Source: Acinetobacter lwoffii (lineage in GTDB: Bacteria; Pseudomonadota; Gammaproteobacteria; Pseudomonadales; Moraxellaceae). From it: 53,800 nt of DNA. The stretch covers positions 1-53,800 of the forward strand of contig SPVA01000014.1 of NCBI GenBank assembly GCA_013530545.1. The letters are read 5' to 3'. This document shows, one piece after another, positions 34,733 through 44,063 of this stretch. A program made the translations under genes and the position numbers. The notes under the pieces were generated by a model. It was given only the letters and a program-made list of their open reading frames with translations. It searched no databases and was not told the origin of the DNA. Positions within the stretch are counted from its first letter, which is position 1. Each line of letters starts with the position of its first letter.

Positions 34733-35949
34733 TTAGATCCGATTCCCTGCTGATCCCATTGATCATTAAGCAACAATTCCAGTGAATGTTTCTGGATCCC
34801 ATACATCTCTTTTAGTGCCTGGATTTGTGCCAGAATCGCCTGATCGGGTTGTTGATAGTCTTTGCGCTTTGTCGCCAGAATCATTTTATTTTTACTGGTA
34901 TGTTCCAGCGCCACGAACTCAAAAACTTTGGTTTCATAACCATAAGCTTTGAGCAATAAAGCACGAATGGTATCGGTCAGCATTTCAGCCTGCTGTCCGG
35001 CATGAATGCCAAACTGTAACATCGGGCTCAATACCTTTGGTGCCTGCAACTGTGGACGCAATTCCTTATGACAACACGGTGCGCACATGATCATCTGTGC
35101 ATTCAGGCGAATCCCGCTATGAATCGCAAAATCTGTTGCTACATCACAGGCATGCAAGGCAATCATTACATCCAGACGTTCCGGTGCATAGGTACGCACA
35201 TCCCCCTGGAAAAAGTCCAGCTGATCAAAACCGGATTGCTGCGCGACATTCTGGCAGAACTCGACCATTTTCGGATTAAGCTCTACCCCGGTGACATACG
35301 GCGTTTGACCATGTTTTCGCATATAGTCATATAAAGCACAGGTCAGATAGCCCTTACCCGAACCAAAATCCACCACGCGCAGGCCTTCAGCCTGTGGCTT
35401 AATCTGCGCCAAGGCACCTGAGAAAATTTCCACAAACTTATTAATCTGCTTCCATTTGCGCGCCATGCTCGGAATGATTTGCGCTTTTTGATCGGTAATC
35501 CCGAGATGCTGGAGAAAGATACTGTCCTGATCGACAAAACGTTGTTTAATCCGGTCATGACCTTGTTCAACAGGCTTCGCCTGATTCATCGCTACTTTAT
35601 GTTTACTCCGTGTCAACATGGCTTTTTTCTTGTTTTTTTTCAACTGTAATTCTTCATCAATTGTGATCAGATTGGCTTGCTTACAACACGCCAGTAGTGA
35701 AGTAACCTGGAATAATGCTTCATCTAAAGGATAATTTTTGGTGACATCCTGGGTCTTGTAACGATACAGGCAGCTCAATACGCGCTGTTCATTTAATGGA
35801 ATGACTCGCAAGGTCATTTTCTCTAAATCCTGCAGTTCACCTTTATACTGGCTTAAGATCAGGCGATCAAATTGATCCCTTTCAACAGCTTGCTGAAAGG
35901 TGTCCAAGAATTGCTGTTCCTGATCTGAGAGAGTTGTCAACGTTGACAT
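34726..35949 (-). CDS. SAM-dependent methyltransferase (Methyltransf_32 type)
   Basis: A 407-residue cytoplasmic protein from the ATG at 35949. The C-terminal two thirds form a class I methyltransferase: SAM loop V-V-D-F-G-S-G-K-G-Y-L, acidic strand G-V-E-L-N-P-K, and A-L-H-A-C-D. It also has the distinctive M-C-A-P-C-C-H-K-E found in the PF13679 group that includes eukaryotic METTL25/GSTCD-like proteins. The N-terminal part is helical and basic (KKNKKKAMLTRSK), suggesting RNA binding. Target unknown. TTG and ATG codons at 35979 and 35976 would add up to ten residues. Confidence 0.75.
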   Translation of the reverse strand: MSTLTTLSDQEQQFLDTFQQAVERDQFDRLILSQYKGELQDLEKMTLRVIPLNEQRVLSCLYRYKTQDVTKNYPLDEALFQVTSLLACCKQANLITIDEELQLKKNKKKAMLTRSKHKVAMNQAKPVEQGHDRIKQRFVDQDSIFLQHLGITDQKAQIIPSMARKWKQINKFVEIFSGALAQIKPQAEGLRVVDFGSGKGYLTCALYDYMRKHGQTPYVTGVELNPKMVEFCQNVAQQSGFDQLDFFQGDVRTYAPERLDVMIALHACDVATDFAIHSGIRLNAQMIMCAPCCHKELRPQLQAPKVLSPMLQFGIHAGQQAEMLTDTIRALLLKAYGYETKVFEFVALEHTSKNKMILATKRKDYQQPDQAILAQIQALKEMYGIQKHSLELLLNDQWDQQGIGSKC

Positions 35950-36042
35950 AGATAAAACCTGAAATGAATTGCGCATCAAGTTTAAATCTTCTTAACCTAA
36001 AAGCAAAATTGAATTACTATACAAGTGTATATTTGAAGAAGA

Positions 36043-36696
36043 ATGACAATCATGCAGAATGCTCCACTGGTTTCAGATTATGATCAAAATGAGGAACGAA
36101 TTAACTATATTAGTCATGGTGTAGGTGCCGGACTGTCCATTGTTGCTGGTATTCTTTTGATTATTAAAGGTTCTTACCTCAGTACTGGACAATGGATTGG
36201 ACTGTGGGTTTATGCGCTGAGCATGATTCTGTTATTTTCTGCTTCTATGCTCTATCACATGGCCACTGCGGCAGACCGCCGTTATTTTTATAAAAAAGTC
36301 GATCATACTGCGATATATTATTTAATCGCCGGAACCTATACCCCTTTCCTGTCAATTGCCATTCCGACCGCCAAAGCCCAGTATTTATTGATTGCGCTGT
36401 GGGTGATTGCCCTTCTTGGCACACTTTTCAAGTTCGTTTTCATTCATCGTTTCCAGAAACTTTCTTTGGCGGCTTATCTGGCCATGGGCTGGCTGGCGCT
36501 GCTGGTGATTGATGACATGCAGCAATATTTAAGTGCTCAATCTTTAACCTTTCTCATCATTGGTGGACTCGCTTATACCGTGGGTGCATTGTTTTACGCT
36601 TTAAAAAGAGTAAGATATACCCACGCTATCTGGCACATATTTGTATTGATAGGCGCAGGATCACATTTTCTGTCTATCTATCTTTACGTGATTTAA
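36043..36696 (+). CDS. Hemolysin III / PAQR-family membrane protein
   Basis: A 217-residue protein with seven hydrophobic segments. The zinc-site His residues of the family appear in I-S-H-G-V-G, L-Y-H-M-x-x-x-A-D, V-D-H-T-A-I-Y and near the end in A-I-W-H. The block A-G-T-Y-T-P-F is a hallmark. E. coli YqfA (TrhA) affects membrane energetics. A hemolytic role is not implied. A second in-frame ATG lies at 36052. Confidence 0.85.
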   Translation: MTIMQNAPLVSDYDQNEERINYISHGVGAGLSIVAGILLIIKGSYLSTGQWIGLWVYALSMILLFSASMLYHMATAADRRYFYKKVDHTAIYYLIAGTYTPFLSIAIPTAKAQYLLIALWVIALLGTLFKFVFIHRFQKLSLAAYLAMGWLALLVIDDMQQYLSAQSLTFLIIGGLAYTVGALFYALKRVRYTHAIWHIFVLIGAGSHFLSIYLYVI

Positions 36697-36758
36697 TCAT
36701 CTCCTTTTTCATTTCAGTGACCCTGAGCGAGTTGAAGCGAGAAGATTGCAGTTGTTTT

Positions 36759-36797
36759 TTTAAAAAATTACGCCTTTTTTAAAAAGATTACGCTTTT
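36759..36797. repeat. Tandem imperfect repeat upstream of the symporter gene
   Basis: taaaaaattacgccttttt (36761-36779) is repeated as aaaaagattacgctttt (36781-36797). It is in the probable promoter region of the downstream gene. Confidence 0.45.
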
Positions 36798-36838
36798 AAA
36801 ACTAAGTTTTTTTATTTTTAGTAAGTGTAAGGTTTTCC

Positions 36839-38146
36839 ATGGCGTCGTCTAATTCTGCTGCTCAGCCAGCACAAAATTCAAAATTTCGCGTTTTAACAGC
36901 AAGCTTGGTAGGCACCACAATCGAATTCTTCGATTTTTATATTTATGCCACCGCTGCTGTCATTATTTTTCCGTATCTGTTCTTCCCTACTAGTACAGAT
37001 CCAATGACCGCAACCATTCAGTCTCTTGCGACTTTTGCCATTGCATTTATTGCCCGTCCGATTGGTGCAGCATTATTTGGTCATTTAGGTGACCGGATCG
37101 GACGAAAAGCCACCTTGGTTGCAGCTTTGCTAACTATGGGGATTTCAACCGTTGCGATTGGCCTGTTACCAACTTATGCGCAAATCGGAATTGCTGCGCC
37201 ATTGTTACTTGCACTGTGCCGTTTAGGTCAGGGCTTGGGTCTAGGTGGTGAATGGTCAGGTGCTGTACTTCTTGCAACTGAAAATGCCCCTGAAGGCAAG
37301 CGTGCCTGGTATGGCATGTTCCCGCAACTGGGTGCTCCAATCGGCTTTATTCTGGCAACAGGTTCTTTCCTGACGCTTGGCGCTTTCATGTCTGAAGCTG
37401 ACTTTATGGCTTGGGGCTGGCGTATTCCGTTTATCTCAAGTGCCTTGTTGGTAATTGTGGGTTTATGGATTCGTTTAAAATTGCATGAAACACCTGCTTT
37501 CCAAAAAGTGCTGGATAAACAGAAAGAAGTGAATGTTCCTTTTGTTCAGGTATTCAAAAAGCATTCCCGCATGCTGGTTCTGGGTACGATTGCTGCAATC
37601 TGTACTTTCGTTGTGTTCTATCTTACTACGGTATTTGCGCTGCAATGGGGAACCAAACAACTTGGTTATTCTCGTGAAGAATTCCTGCAATTGCAGTTAG
37701 TTGCGACCCTGTGTTTTGCTGCCTTTATCCCGCTTTCAGCAGTATTGGCTGAGAAATTTGGCCGTAAGACCACTTCGATTGCGGTATGTGTCATTTCTGC
37801 GATCTTCGGTATCTTCTTTGCAGATATGCTTGAATCTGGCAGCACTTTGGTGGTGTTCCTGTTCTTGTGTATTGGTCTGGCGATCATGGGCTTAACTTAT
37901 GGGCCAATCGGTACGGTATTGTCTGAAATCTTCCCGACTTCAGTACGTTATACGGGTTCTGCATTAACCTTTAACTTGGCAGGCATCTTCGGTGCATCAT
38001 TTGCACCGCTAATCGCAACCAAGCTGGCAACGGCCTATGGTTTGTCTGCAGTCGGTTATTACCTGACCGCAGCATCTATCCTGTCGCTTGTCGCGTTTTT
38101 ACTGATTCGTGAAACCAAAAATGATGATGTAAACAATCAGATCTAA
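36839..38146 (+). CDS. MFS metabolite:H+ symporter (MHS family)
   Basis: An inner-membrane transporter of 435 residues with 12 segments. Visible family marks are the first helix L-V-G-T-T-I-E-F-F-D-F-Y-I-Y, the loop 2-3 motif G-D-R-I-G-R-K, the R-L-G-Q-G-L-G-L-G-G-E-W-S-G stretch of TM4, and P-T-S-V-R-Y-T-G-S-A near TM11. MHS carriers move shikimate, alpha-ketoglutarate, proline/betaine and similar compounds. The substrate is not deducible. No good ribosome site precedes the ATG at 36839. Confidence 0.85.
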   Translation: MASSNSAAQPAQNSKFRVLTASLVGTTIEFFDFYIYATAAVIIFPYLFFPTSTDPMTATIQSLATFAIAFIARPIGAALFGHLGDRIGRKATLVAALLTMGISTVAIGLLPTYAQIGIAAPLLLALCRLGQGLGLGGEWSGAVLLATENAPEGKRAWYGMFPQLGAPIGFILATGSFLTLGAFMSEADFMAWGWRIPFISSALLVIVGLWIRLKLHETPAFQKVLDKQKEVNVPFVQVFKKHSRMLVLGTIAAICTFVVFYLTTVFALQWGTKQLGYSREEFLQLQLVATLCFAAFIPLSAVLAEKFGRKTTSIAVCVISAIFGIFFADMLESGSTLVVFLFLCIGLAIMGLTYGPIGTVLSEIFPTSVRYTGSALTFNLAGIFGASFAPLIATKLATAYGLSAVGYYLTAASILSLVAFLLIRETKNDDVNNQI

Positions 38147-38162
38147 GATTTTAGATTGATTC

Positions 38163-38191
38163 AAAAGCCAGCACTCGATGCTGGCTTTTTT
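38163..38191 (+). terminator. Terminator of the symporter gene
   Basis: The stem aaaagccagca / tgctggctttt has a short loop and T run. Confidence 0.85.
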
Positions 38192-38277
38192 ATGATTTCA
38201 CAACAAAATTCGGCTACTTATCTCGTTAAATTTGCTCAACAATCAAATGAACTCAATTCAAAAAATGAGGCAAGGCC

Positions 38278-38679
38278 ATGCAGGATCTTATCGAATACCT
38301 CTCGCAGGAGCAGTTGGTCAATATCATTATTTTGCTGGAAGATGATAAAAAATTAGAAGCTGTTCGCTATATCACCGAGAATACACCCTTGGATGAAGCT
38401 CAAGCACTGCAAGTGATTGATGAAATTGTGCGGGAACATGATGTGGTCATGAAACATGAAAGTACCGGTCCACGCTTTAGTGATGATGCCGGTGATATCG
38501 ATCTGGTGACACCGCCACTGGAAATCCCCACCCATCCTAGTTTGAGCACATCCACAGAAGCTGAAATCACTGCACAGCAATTACGTGAAAATGTGCCGAC
38601 TCGCAAAATCGAAAAGAAAATCTGGATGATGGCGGCCGTCGCAGTGGTCTTGCTGATTCTGGTCTGGATCATCAGTTAA
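38278..38679 (+). CDS. Tail-anchored protein with an L7/L12-C-like helical motif
   Basis: A 133-residue hypothetical protein. The N-terminal part (about residues 20-55: K-K-L-E-A-V-R-Y-I...A-Q-A-L-Q-V-I-D-E-I) resembles the helix-turn-helix of the ribosomal L7/L12 C-terminal domain, found also in several small membrane proteins. An acidic, Pro-rich linker follows. A single hydrophobic helix (W-M-M-A-A-V-A-V-V-L-L-I-L-V-W) closes the chain after a basic stop (R-K-I-E-K-K). The start is supported by gaggcaagg. Function unknown. Confidence 0.65.
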   Translation: MQDLIEYLSQEQLVNIIILLEDDKKLEAVRYITENTPLDEAQALQVIDEIVREHDVVMKHESTGPRFSDDAGDIDLVTPPLEIPTHPSLSTSTEAEITAQQLRENVPTRKIEKKIWMMAAVAVVLLILVWIIS

Positions 38680-38703
38680 CGCGATACAGCACGCCGACTG
38701 AAT

Positions 38704-39714
38704 TTAAATCAGTTCAATAATATCAATGGTAGGCGGCACCCGGAAACGAAAAGGTACACCGACCAAGCCGGTACCGACAGTGACGAACACATCTGCATGT
38801 TCATGACGGTACATGCCCTTTTTATGCCCCAAAATTGAAACTTTTTTCATGACGTAATCGGTCAGCCAAGGCAGCTCTACCTGTCCGCCATGAGTATGTC
38901 CAGACAGCATTAGAGGGCGCGTCGGCAGTTTCGGAATCATATCGACTGTATCAGGGTTATGCGAAAGAATGACCCAAGGCTTGTCCTGAGGCAGGTCGGG
39001 CAAACTGCGCATATCGGCTTTTCCAGCCCAGAGATCACCTACACCCAAGAGACGAAATTCATCAAATTCGACAATTTGACCTTCAATATCCATGACCTGA
39101 TTGACTTGCAGTGCATAGTGCAACAATTCCCGAATCGGCGGTCCGGGATATTGCTCATCGTGATTACCATTGACTGAATAAACGGGAGCGTGAATCTCTT
39201 TTAAAACTGCCAGCTCCTGTGCCAGTTTATTTTCTGGCTCATAAGTCCAGTCGCCAGCAACCACCACCAAATCAGGTTGAATATGATTTAATTTGTGTAC
39301 AATTTGTCGCAACTGCCGCTCATGACCCGAAAACAGACCGATATGCAAGTCTGCAATCAGGGCGATTCTTACTGGCTGCTTTAAACGTTTATCTGCATTG
39401 ATCTGATATTGTGTCGTTTTCACTTGAATTAAATGCGGCTCGATAAAGCGTGCATAAGTCAAAACCCCACTGAGCAAAAATACAAAAATAGCTTCATGCA
39501 GTGAATAATACCCCGTCCATCCAGCGTAAATACTGAAGAAAACCAAAGGGATCAATAAATAGGCAAGATAAAACGCCAGCAAATGACCAAAAGCTTTAAA
39601 GGGATGAATGGTTTCGGTACGTGATTGGCTCGACCATGCCTGAGCCACCGCCCAGATGGCTAAAATCGCCATTCCCAGATAAAAATAAAACAGTACGGAA
39701 TTCGAATCCCACAT
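38704..39714 (-). CDS. Membrane-anchored metallophosphoesterase
   Basis: A calcineurin-like phosphoesterase of 336 residues. Three hydrophobic segments (about 7-95) are followed by the metal-binding motifs A-D122-L-H124, G-D155-W, G-N-H185-D, S-H-N-P-D, and S-G-H-T-H-G-G-Q. The build resembles the YkuE/YaeI group, and Chlamydia LpxG, a lipid A pyrophosphatase, is of the same kind. The active site should lie on the cytoplasmic or periplasmic membrane face. The substrate is unknown. Confidence 0.82.
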   Translation of the reverse strand: MWDSNSVLFYFYLGMAILAIWAVAQAWSSQSRTETIHPFKAFGHLLAFYLAYLLIPLVFFSIYAGWTGYYSLHEAIFVFLLSGVLTYARFIEPHLIQVKTTQYQINADKRLKQPVRIALIADLHIGLFSGHERQLRQIVHKLNHIQPDLVVVAGDWTYEPENKLAQELAVLKEIHAPVYSVNGNHDEQYPGPPIRELLHYALQVNQVMDIEGQIVEFDEFRLLGVGDLWAGKADMRSLPDLPQDKPWVILSHNPDTVDMIPKLPTRPLMLSGHTHGGQVELPWLTDYVMKKVSILGHKKGMYRHEHADVFVTVGTGLVGVPFRFRVPPTIDIIELI

Positions 39715-39815
39715 AAATTGGCCTTATTCAGTCGAGCAGCAGATTACTGGCTTTATATTTATCTTTTCATAGCTGGCAATTATACTCAATTCTAATTTTT
39801 CATTCTTCGACTTAT

Positions 39816-41450
39816 ATGGCCACTGCTCCCCGCGATCAAGTTCACCTTCAATCCTCAAGTTTTATACGCACTCATCGCTATAAAGCCGGCATTTTACTGA
39901 GCTGTAGCCTGGTACTGGGTCTTCCTGCGTGTAGCACCTTACCCAAGCAAACCGAACAGCCAAGCCAGATGGCATTTGAAACGGATACCTCGCAAACCAG
40001 CCTGGCACAAATTGTTGAACCTTTACGTGATCAGAACATCGGGTTGACTGGTTATCGCGTGCTGTATGATCCGCTTGAAGCACTGGCTGCTCGGATTCAG
40101 CTGATTAATAAAGCGGAACGCAGTCTGGATCTACAATATTACATCTGGGATAACGACCGAATCGGTGCCCTCGCTCTGCATGCGATTATTCAGGCAGCAG
40201 ATCGTGGCGTAAAAGTGCGCCTGTTGATGGATGACAATAATGCCAAGAAAATGGAAGGGATTTATCTGGCCTTAAACCAGCATCAAAATATCGATGTCAA
40301 ACTGTATAATCCCTATCGCTTTCGTAAATACCGCGCCATGGACATGGTGCTGGATTTAAAGCGCATTAACCGCCGCATGCACAATAAAAGCTTTATTGCC
40401 GATAACCAGATTGCCTTGATTGGCGGGCGCAATATGAGTAACCAGTATTATAATGTCAGTGAAAGCTATCAGTTCTCTGATGTCGATGTGATGCTGGTCG
40501 GTGCAGCATCGGATGAAATCATTCATTCCTTCGATGAATACTGGAATGATGATTATGCCTATCCGGTACAAGAGGTGGTGAATCCACGGCATCATGGCTT
40601 ACGTTTTCCAAGCTTAAAACAACAGCTAGAAACCCATAGTCAGGATCCAGCCACTCAAAATTATCTGGATCTGGCCAATCGTTCCAGAGCCTTTGACCAA
40701 TGGCTGGAACAAAACATTCAGCTGGATTGGGTGGAAGCCGAAGTAGTCAAAGATCCACCGAGCAAAATCAAAGCCAAGGCCAAAACCGAAGAACACCTGA
40801 ATTTCCAGTTATTACAGCGTCTGGAAAAACCTGAACAAAGTGTCGATATTGTCTCTGCCTATTTTGTTCCGGAAAAAATCGGCGCAGACCGTTTAAAGAA
40901 ATTGGCGAATGAGAATATCAAGGTTCGTGTCCTGACCAACTCTTTTAAGGCCAATGACGTTGCCGTAGTGCATGCTTTTTATGCCAAATATCGTCAGGAT
41001 CTATTGGAAAATGGGGTGCAGCTGTATGAGTTTCTAGCAGCCCCAGAAGCTAATCACCTAAATGCCAATACTGAGGAAATTTCGAAAAAAGCTAAAGTCA
41101 GCCTGAAAGGACTGAGCCGTTCCAGCCTGCATGCCAAACTGATGGCACTGGATCAAAAACAGGTGTTTATTGGTTCTTTTAACTTTGATCCGCGTTCAGC
41201 CTATTTGAATACTGAAATTGGCGTGTTGCTGAACAGTCCGTCTTTGGCACGTGCAGTACACGACACCATGGACAAAAATTTAAGCAAATATGCGTATAAA
41301 CTGGTGCTGGATGCGAATCAGAACATTAACTGGAAAATCAAGAAAGCCAATGGTGACGTTCAAACGTTTACCAAAGAACCAAAAATGAAATGGTATCAGA
41401 AAGCTGGACTTAAACTGGTGTCGTGGCTGCCTATTGAAGGCTTTATGTAA
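39816..41450 (+). CDS. Phospholipase D-family lipoprotein, cardiolipin synthase-like
   Basis: It has a signal peptide with lipobox L36-P-A-C39, so it is probably anchored in a membrane as a lipoprotein. Two HKD motifs follow: H189-N-K191-x4-D196 with G-G-R-N, and H439-A-K441-x4-D446 with G-S-F-N-F-D-P-R. Together they form the single PLD active site. The size (544 residues) and layout resemble ClsC/YmdC-type enzymes that make cardiolipin or transfer phosphatidyl groups. The downstream plsC homologue, on the other strand, is another phospholipid gene. Confidence 0.83.
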   Translation: MATAPRDQVHLQSSSFIRTHRYKAGILLSCSLVLGLPACSTLPKQTEQPSQMAFETDTSQTSLAQIVEPLRDQNIGLTGYRVLYDPLEALAARIQLINKAERSLDLQYYIWDNDRIGALALHAIIQAADRGVKVRLLMDDNNAKKMEGIYLALNQHQNIDVKLYNPYRFRKYRAMDMVLDLKRINRRMHNKSFIADNQIALIGGRNMSNQYYNVSESYQFSDVDVMLVGAASDEIIHSFDEYWNDDYAYPVQEVVNPRHHGLRFPSLKQQLETHSQDPATQNYLDLANRSRAFDQWLEQNIQLDWVEAEVVKDPPSKIKAKAKTEEHLNFQLLQRLEKPEQSVDIVSAYFVPEKIGADRLKKLANENIKVRVLTNSFKANDVAVVHAFYAKYRQDLLENGVQLYEFLAAPEANHLNANTEEISKKAKVSLKGLSRSSLHAKLMALDQKQVFIGSFNFDPRSAYLNTEIGVLLNSPSLARAVHDTMDKNLSKYAYKLVLDANQNINWKIKKANGDVQTFTKEPKMKWYQKAGLKLVSWLPIEGFM

Positions 41451-41475
41451 GTTTGATTCTTTGAACAAAAACCAT

Positions 41476-41501
41476 AAAAAAGCCTCTTATTGAGGCTTTT
41501 T
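41476..41501. terminator. Bidirectional terminator overlapping the plsC stop
   Basis: The stem aaaaagcctc / gaggcttttt lies between converging genes. The plsC-like gene's last codons and its TAA (41487-41489) are inside it. Confidence 0.85.
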
Positions 41502-42296
41502 CAATACCCGTGACTGAAGTTCAACTAGGCCAGTCTGCATTTTTTCCTGGACCACACGGGTAAGGCTTTCAACCGTATGCCCTTCCGTGGCAATTGCAGG
41601 TAAAGCCACTAAATGTGCAATGACTTGCGGCATTTCCAGTACTTTTTTGACATGGGCAGCAAAACTGATGTCATTGACAAACGGCGCAACCATATCCAGT
41701 TCGCCCTGCTGATTCACATAACAAATCAGACAGATTTGTACAGGACGCTGCGCTTCAATCGCGGCGCCTAAAATCCGGCCATGCACTTTTTTGATGGCTC
41801 GTCCATCAGAAGTCGTCGCTTCAGGAAAGAACAGCACCGGAATATTCTGTTTGAGAAAATCGGTAATTTGTTCACGGATCCTGACGGAATCTCCTGAACC
41901 CCGTTTAATAAATAAGGTACCCCCACCCTTGGCCAATTTGCCTAGAATCGGCCAGTTCTCGATTTCTGCTTTCGCCAGAAAAAATACGCGCGCTCCGGAA
42001 CCCAGAACGGCAATATCCAGCCAAGACACATGATTACTGACCCATAAGGCGGGTTCACGTGGAATCTCGCCATGCACCTGCACTTCGATATTGAATACTT
42101 TGCATAACTGACGGCAAAAATGTTGCACATAGCGCGTATTGGTCGGGTTATTCGGATTTTTATATAAGCCATGACGAAAAACCAAGTAAAACCCTTCACT
42201 AATGGTAGCCAATGAAGCTGTGATTTTCCGGCTATACAGGAAAAACTTGGCCAAGCCTTCGATATCTGGAGTCTGGTTTTGTACAGTCGAGTTCAT
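41487..42296 (-). CDS. 1-acyl-sn-glycerol-3-phosphate acyltransferase (PlsC-like)
   Basis: It acylates lysophosphatidate or a related lysolipid at the inner membrane. The acyltransferase motifs are N-H89-V-S-W-L-D93 (catalytic His-Asp), a G-T-L-F-I-K-R-G block, and F-P-E159-A-T-T-S-D-G. The 269 residues match this family. The last codons (L-K-K-P-Q) lie within the terminator stem. It could be the second acyltransferase for phospholipid synthesis or an ornithine-lipid-type enzyme. Confidence 0.85.
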   Translation of the reverse strand: MNSTVQNQTPDIEGLAKFFLYSRKITASLATISEGFYLVFRHGLYKNPNNPTNTRYVQHFCRQLCKVFNIEVQVHGEIPREPALWVSNHVSWLDIAVLGSGARVFFLAKAEIENWPILGKLAKGGGTLFIKRGSGDSVRIREQITDFLKQNIPVLFFPEATTSDGRAIKKVHGRILGAAIEAQRPVQICLICYVNQQGELDMVAPFVNDISFAAHVKKVLEMPQVIAHLVALPAIATEGHTVESLTRVVQEKMQTGLVELQSRVLKKPQ

Positions 42297-42485
42297 AAAA
42301 ACGTCATTAAATCCTAAGCGAGATACAGGGAATATCCACGAATTAAACTCATTCTATACTGTTCATTCGCAACTTGCATTGATAATAAAAATCGACCAAT
42401 AACATCTATATCTTCAATTTTAATTGGATTAAAAAATCATTCAAAATAAAACTATCGAAATATTAGATTGAAAAGGATCATAGCT

Positions 42486-42617
42486 ATGCCAGATCAAACT
42501 CAGCCCGCGAACGACACACCACAGCCTTTACAAGTGCTCAAATATATTTTGGGCGGCACCTTCATCTATGCCGTGGTACTGGTAACACTTGCACAACTGT
42601 TTATCAGCGCACTTTAA
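42486..42617 (+). CDS. Small single-span membrane protein (43 residues)
   Basis: The reading frame runs from ATG 42486 to TAA 42617 and has aaggat before the start. The peptide has a short polar start (M-P-D-Q-T-Q-P-A-N-D) and then one hydrophobic helix (about residues 21-42, from I-L-G-G-T-F-I-Y). It stands alone between plsC and hflX in the direction of hflX. I know no named family. The coding signal rests on the ribosome site and the clean membrane helix. Confidence 0.6.
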   Translation: MPDQTQPANDTPQPLQVLKYILGGTFIYAVVLVTLAQLFISAL

Positions 42618-42694
42618 ACCAAAGCCGTGCTAATTCAGTATCTGCACAGCCCTTTTTCAACTACACTAAAGTTTTCAAGTGGAGATTGGCCTGA

Positions 42695-44035
42695 GTGGAA
42701 TATTTACAACAACATCGAGGGAAAGAGCGCGTCATTCTGGTGAGTGTCAGCGTACAAATGCTGGATGACCTTGATGCTGAAGAGTTTCGTTTGCTGGCCC
42801 AGTCTGCAGATGCTGAAATTCTGGAACATATTTATGCTCAGCGGGTGAAACCCGATGCCAAATTTTTTATCGGCTCCGGCAAGGCAGAAGAAATCGCCGA
42901 ACGTGTTGAAGAACTGGAGGCCAACCTGGTTATTTTTGACCATGCCCTGACCCCAGCCCAAGCCCGTAATCTGGAACAGGTGATCAAATGCCGCGTGGTC
43001 GATCGTACTGAACTGATTCTGGATATTTTTGCCCAGCGTGCCCGTACCTATGAAGGCAAGTTGCAAGTCGAACTGGCACAGCTACAACATTTATCTTCGC
43101 GTTTAATTCGTAGTCGTGGCAATCTCGACAGCCAGAAAGGCGGGATCGGTTTACGTGGCCCGGGTGAAACCCTGCTGGAAACTGACCGCCGTTTGCTGCG
43201 TATCCGTATGGGACAGCTCAAGGCACGCATTGATAAAGTCCGCCAGACCCGGATGCAAGGCCGTGTTGCTCGTCAAAAAGCTGCTGTGCCGACGGTATCT
43301 TTGGTCGGTTATACCAATGCCGGCAAGTCCACCTTGTTTAATTTACTCGCCAACAGCGATGTCTATGCAGCCGATCAGCTGTTTGCAACCTTGGACCCTA
43401 CTTTACGGCGTCTGGAATGGGATGGGATTGGCAATCTGGTGCTGGCCGATACGGTAGGTTTTGTCCGTAACCTTTCCCATTCGCTGGTTGAATCCTTTAA
43501 AGCAACTTTGGAGGAAACCGTAGAAGCCACGCTGTTACTGCATGTCATTGATTCAAGCAGCCCAGAAATGCTGGAGCAGATTGAAGCTGTAGAAAAAGTG
43601 CTGAAAGAAATTGGTGCAGATGTGCCGATCTTGCAGGTTTACAATAAAATTGACTGTAGCGGTGAAGAAGCCAAAATTATTTATCGACGTCCAGGTGAAC
43701 CGGAACGGGTCTATGTTTCGGCACATAGTGGCGAAGGAATTGACCTGCTGCGTAAAGCAGTACATGAGTCCTTGATGGGGCAACTACAGTCTTTCGATTT
43801 AATCTTGAAACCCGCTTATGGCAAGCTGCGCAACCAGCTCTATGGTCTGAATGTGATCCAGTCAGAACATTATGATGATGAAGGCCAACTACATCTGCAT
43901 ATTCGAATTGCCCCACAGAAACTGGAACAGTTGATTAAACAGGCGCATTTACCTTTAGATGAAATCCTGGGCAAACAGGCGCAGCAATTTCAACGTCCAC
44001 TGGAAGCGTTTGAAATCCAGTCAAAGATCGAGTAA
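42695..44035 (+). CDS. hflX: Ribosome-dissociation GTPase HflX
   Basis: A GTPase that splits stalled or heat-damaged 70S ribosomes. The N-terminal HflX domain contains F-I-G-S-G-K and L-V-I-F-D-H-A-L-T-P-A-Q-A-R-N-L-E. It continues with the family mark G-G-I-G-L-R-G-P-G-E-T. The G domain has G1 G205-Y-T-N-A-G-K-S-T, G3 D-T-V-G-F and G4 N-K-I-D. The start is a GTG at 42695 with tggag upstream. At 446 residues the length is standard. The hfq gene, often adjacent, is not here. Confidence 0.95.
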   Translation: MEYLQQHRGKERVILVSVSVQMLDDLDAEEFRLLAQSADAEILEHIYAQRVKPDAKFFIGSGKAEEIAERVEELEANLVIFDHALTPAQARNLEQVIKCRVVDRTELILDIFAQRARTYEGKLQVELAQLQHLSSRLIRSRGNLDSQKGGIGLRGPGETLLETDRRLLRIRMGQLKARIDKVRQTRMQGRVARQKAAVPTVSLVGYTNAGKSTLFNLLANSDVYAADQLFATLDPTLRRLEWDGIGNLVLADTVGFVRNLSHSLVESFKATLEETVEATLLLHVIDSSSPEMLEQIEAVEKVLKEIGADVPILQVYNKIDCSGEEAKIIYRRPGEPERVYVSAHSGEGIDLLRKAVHESLMGQLQSFDLILKPAYGKLRNQLYGLNVIQSEHYDDEGQLHLHIRIAPQKLEQLIKQAHLPLDEILGKQAQQFQRPLEAFEIQSKIE

Positions 44036-44063
44036 AACTTGATAAGTAAACTTATTAATATTA

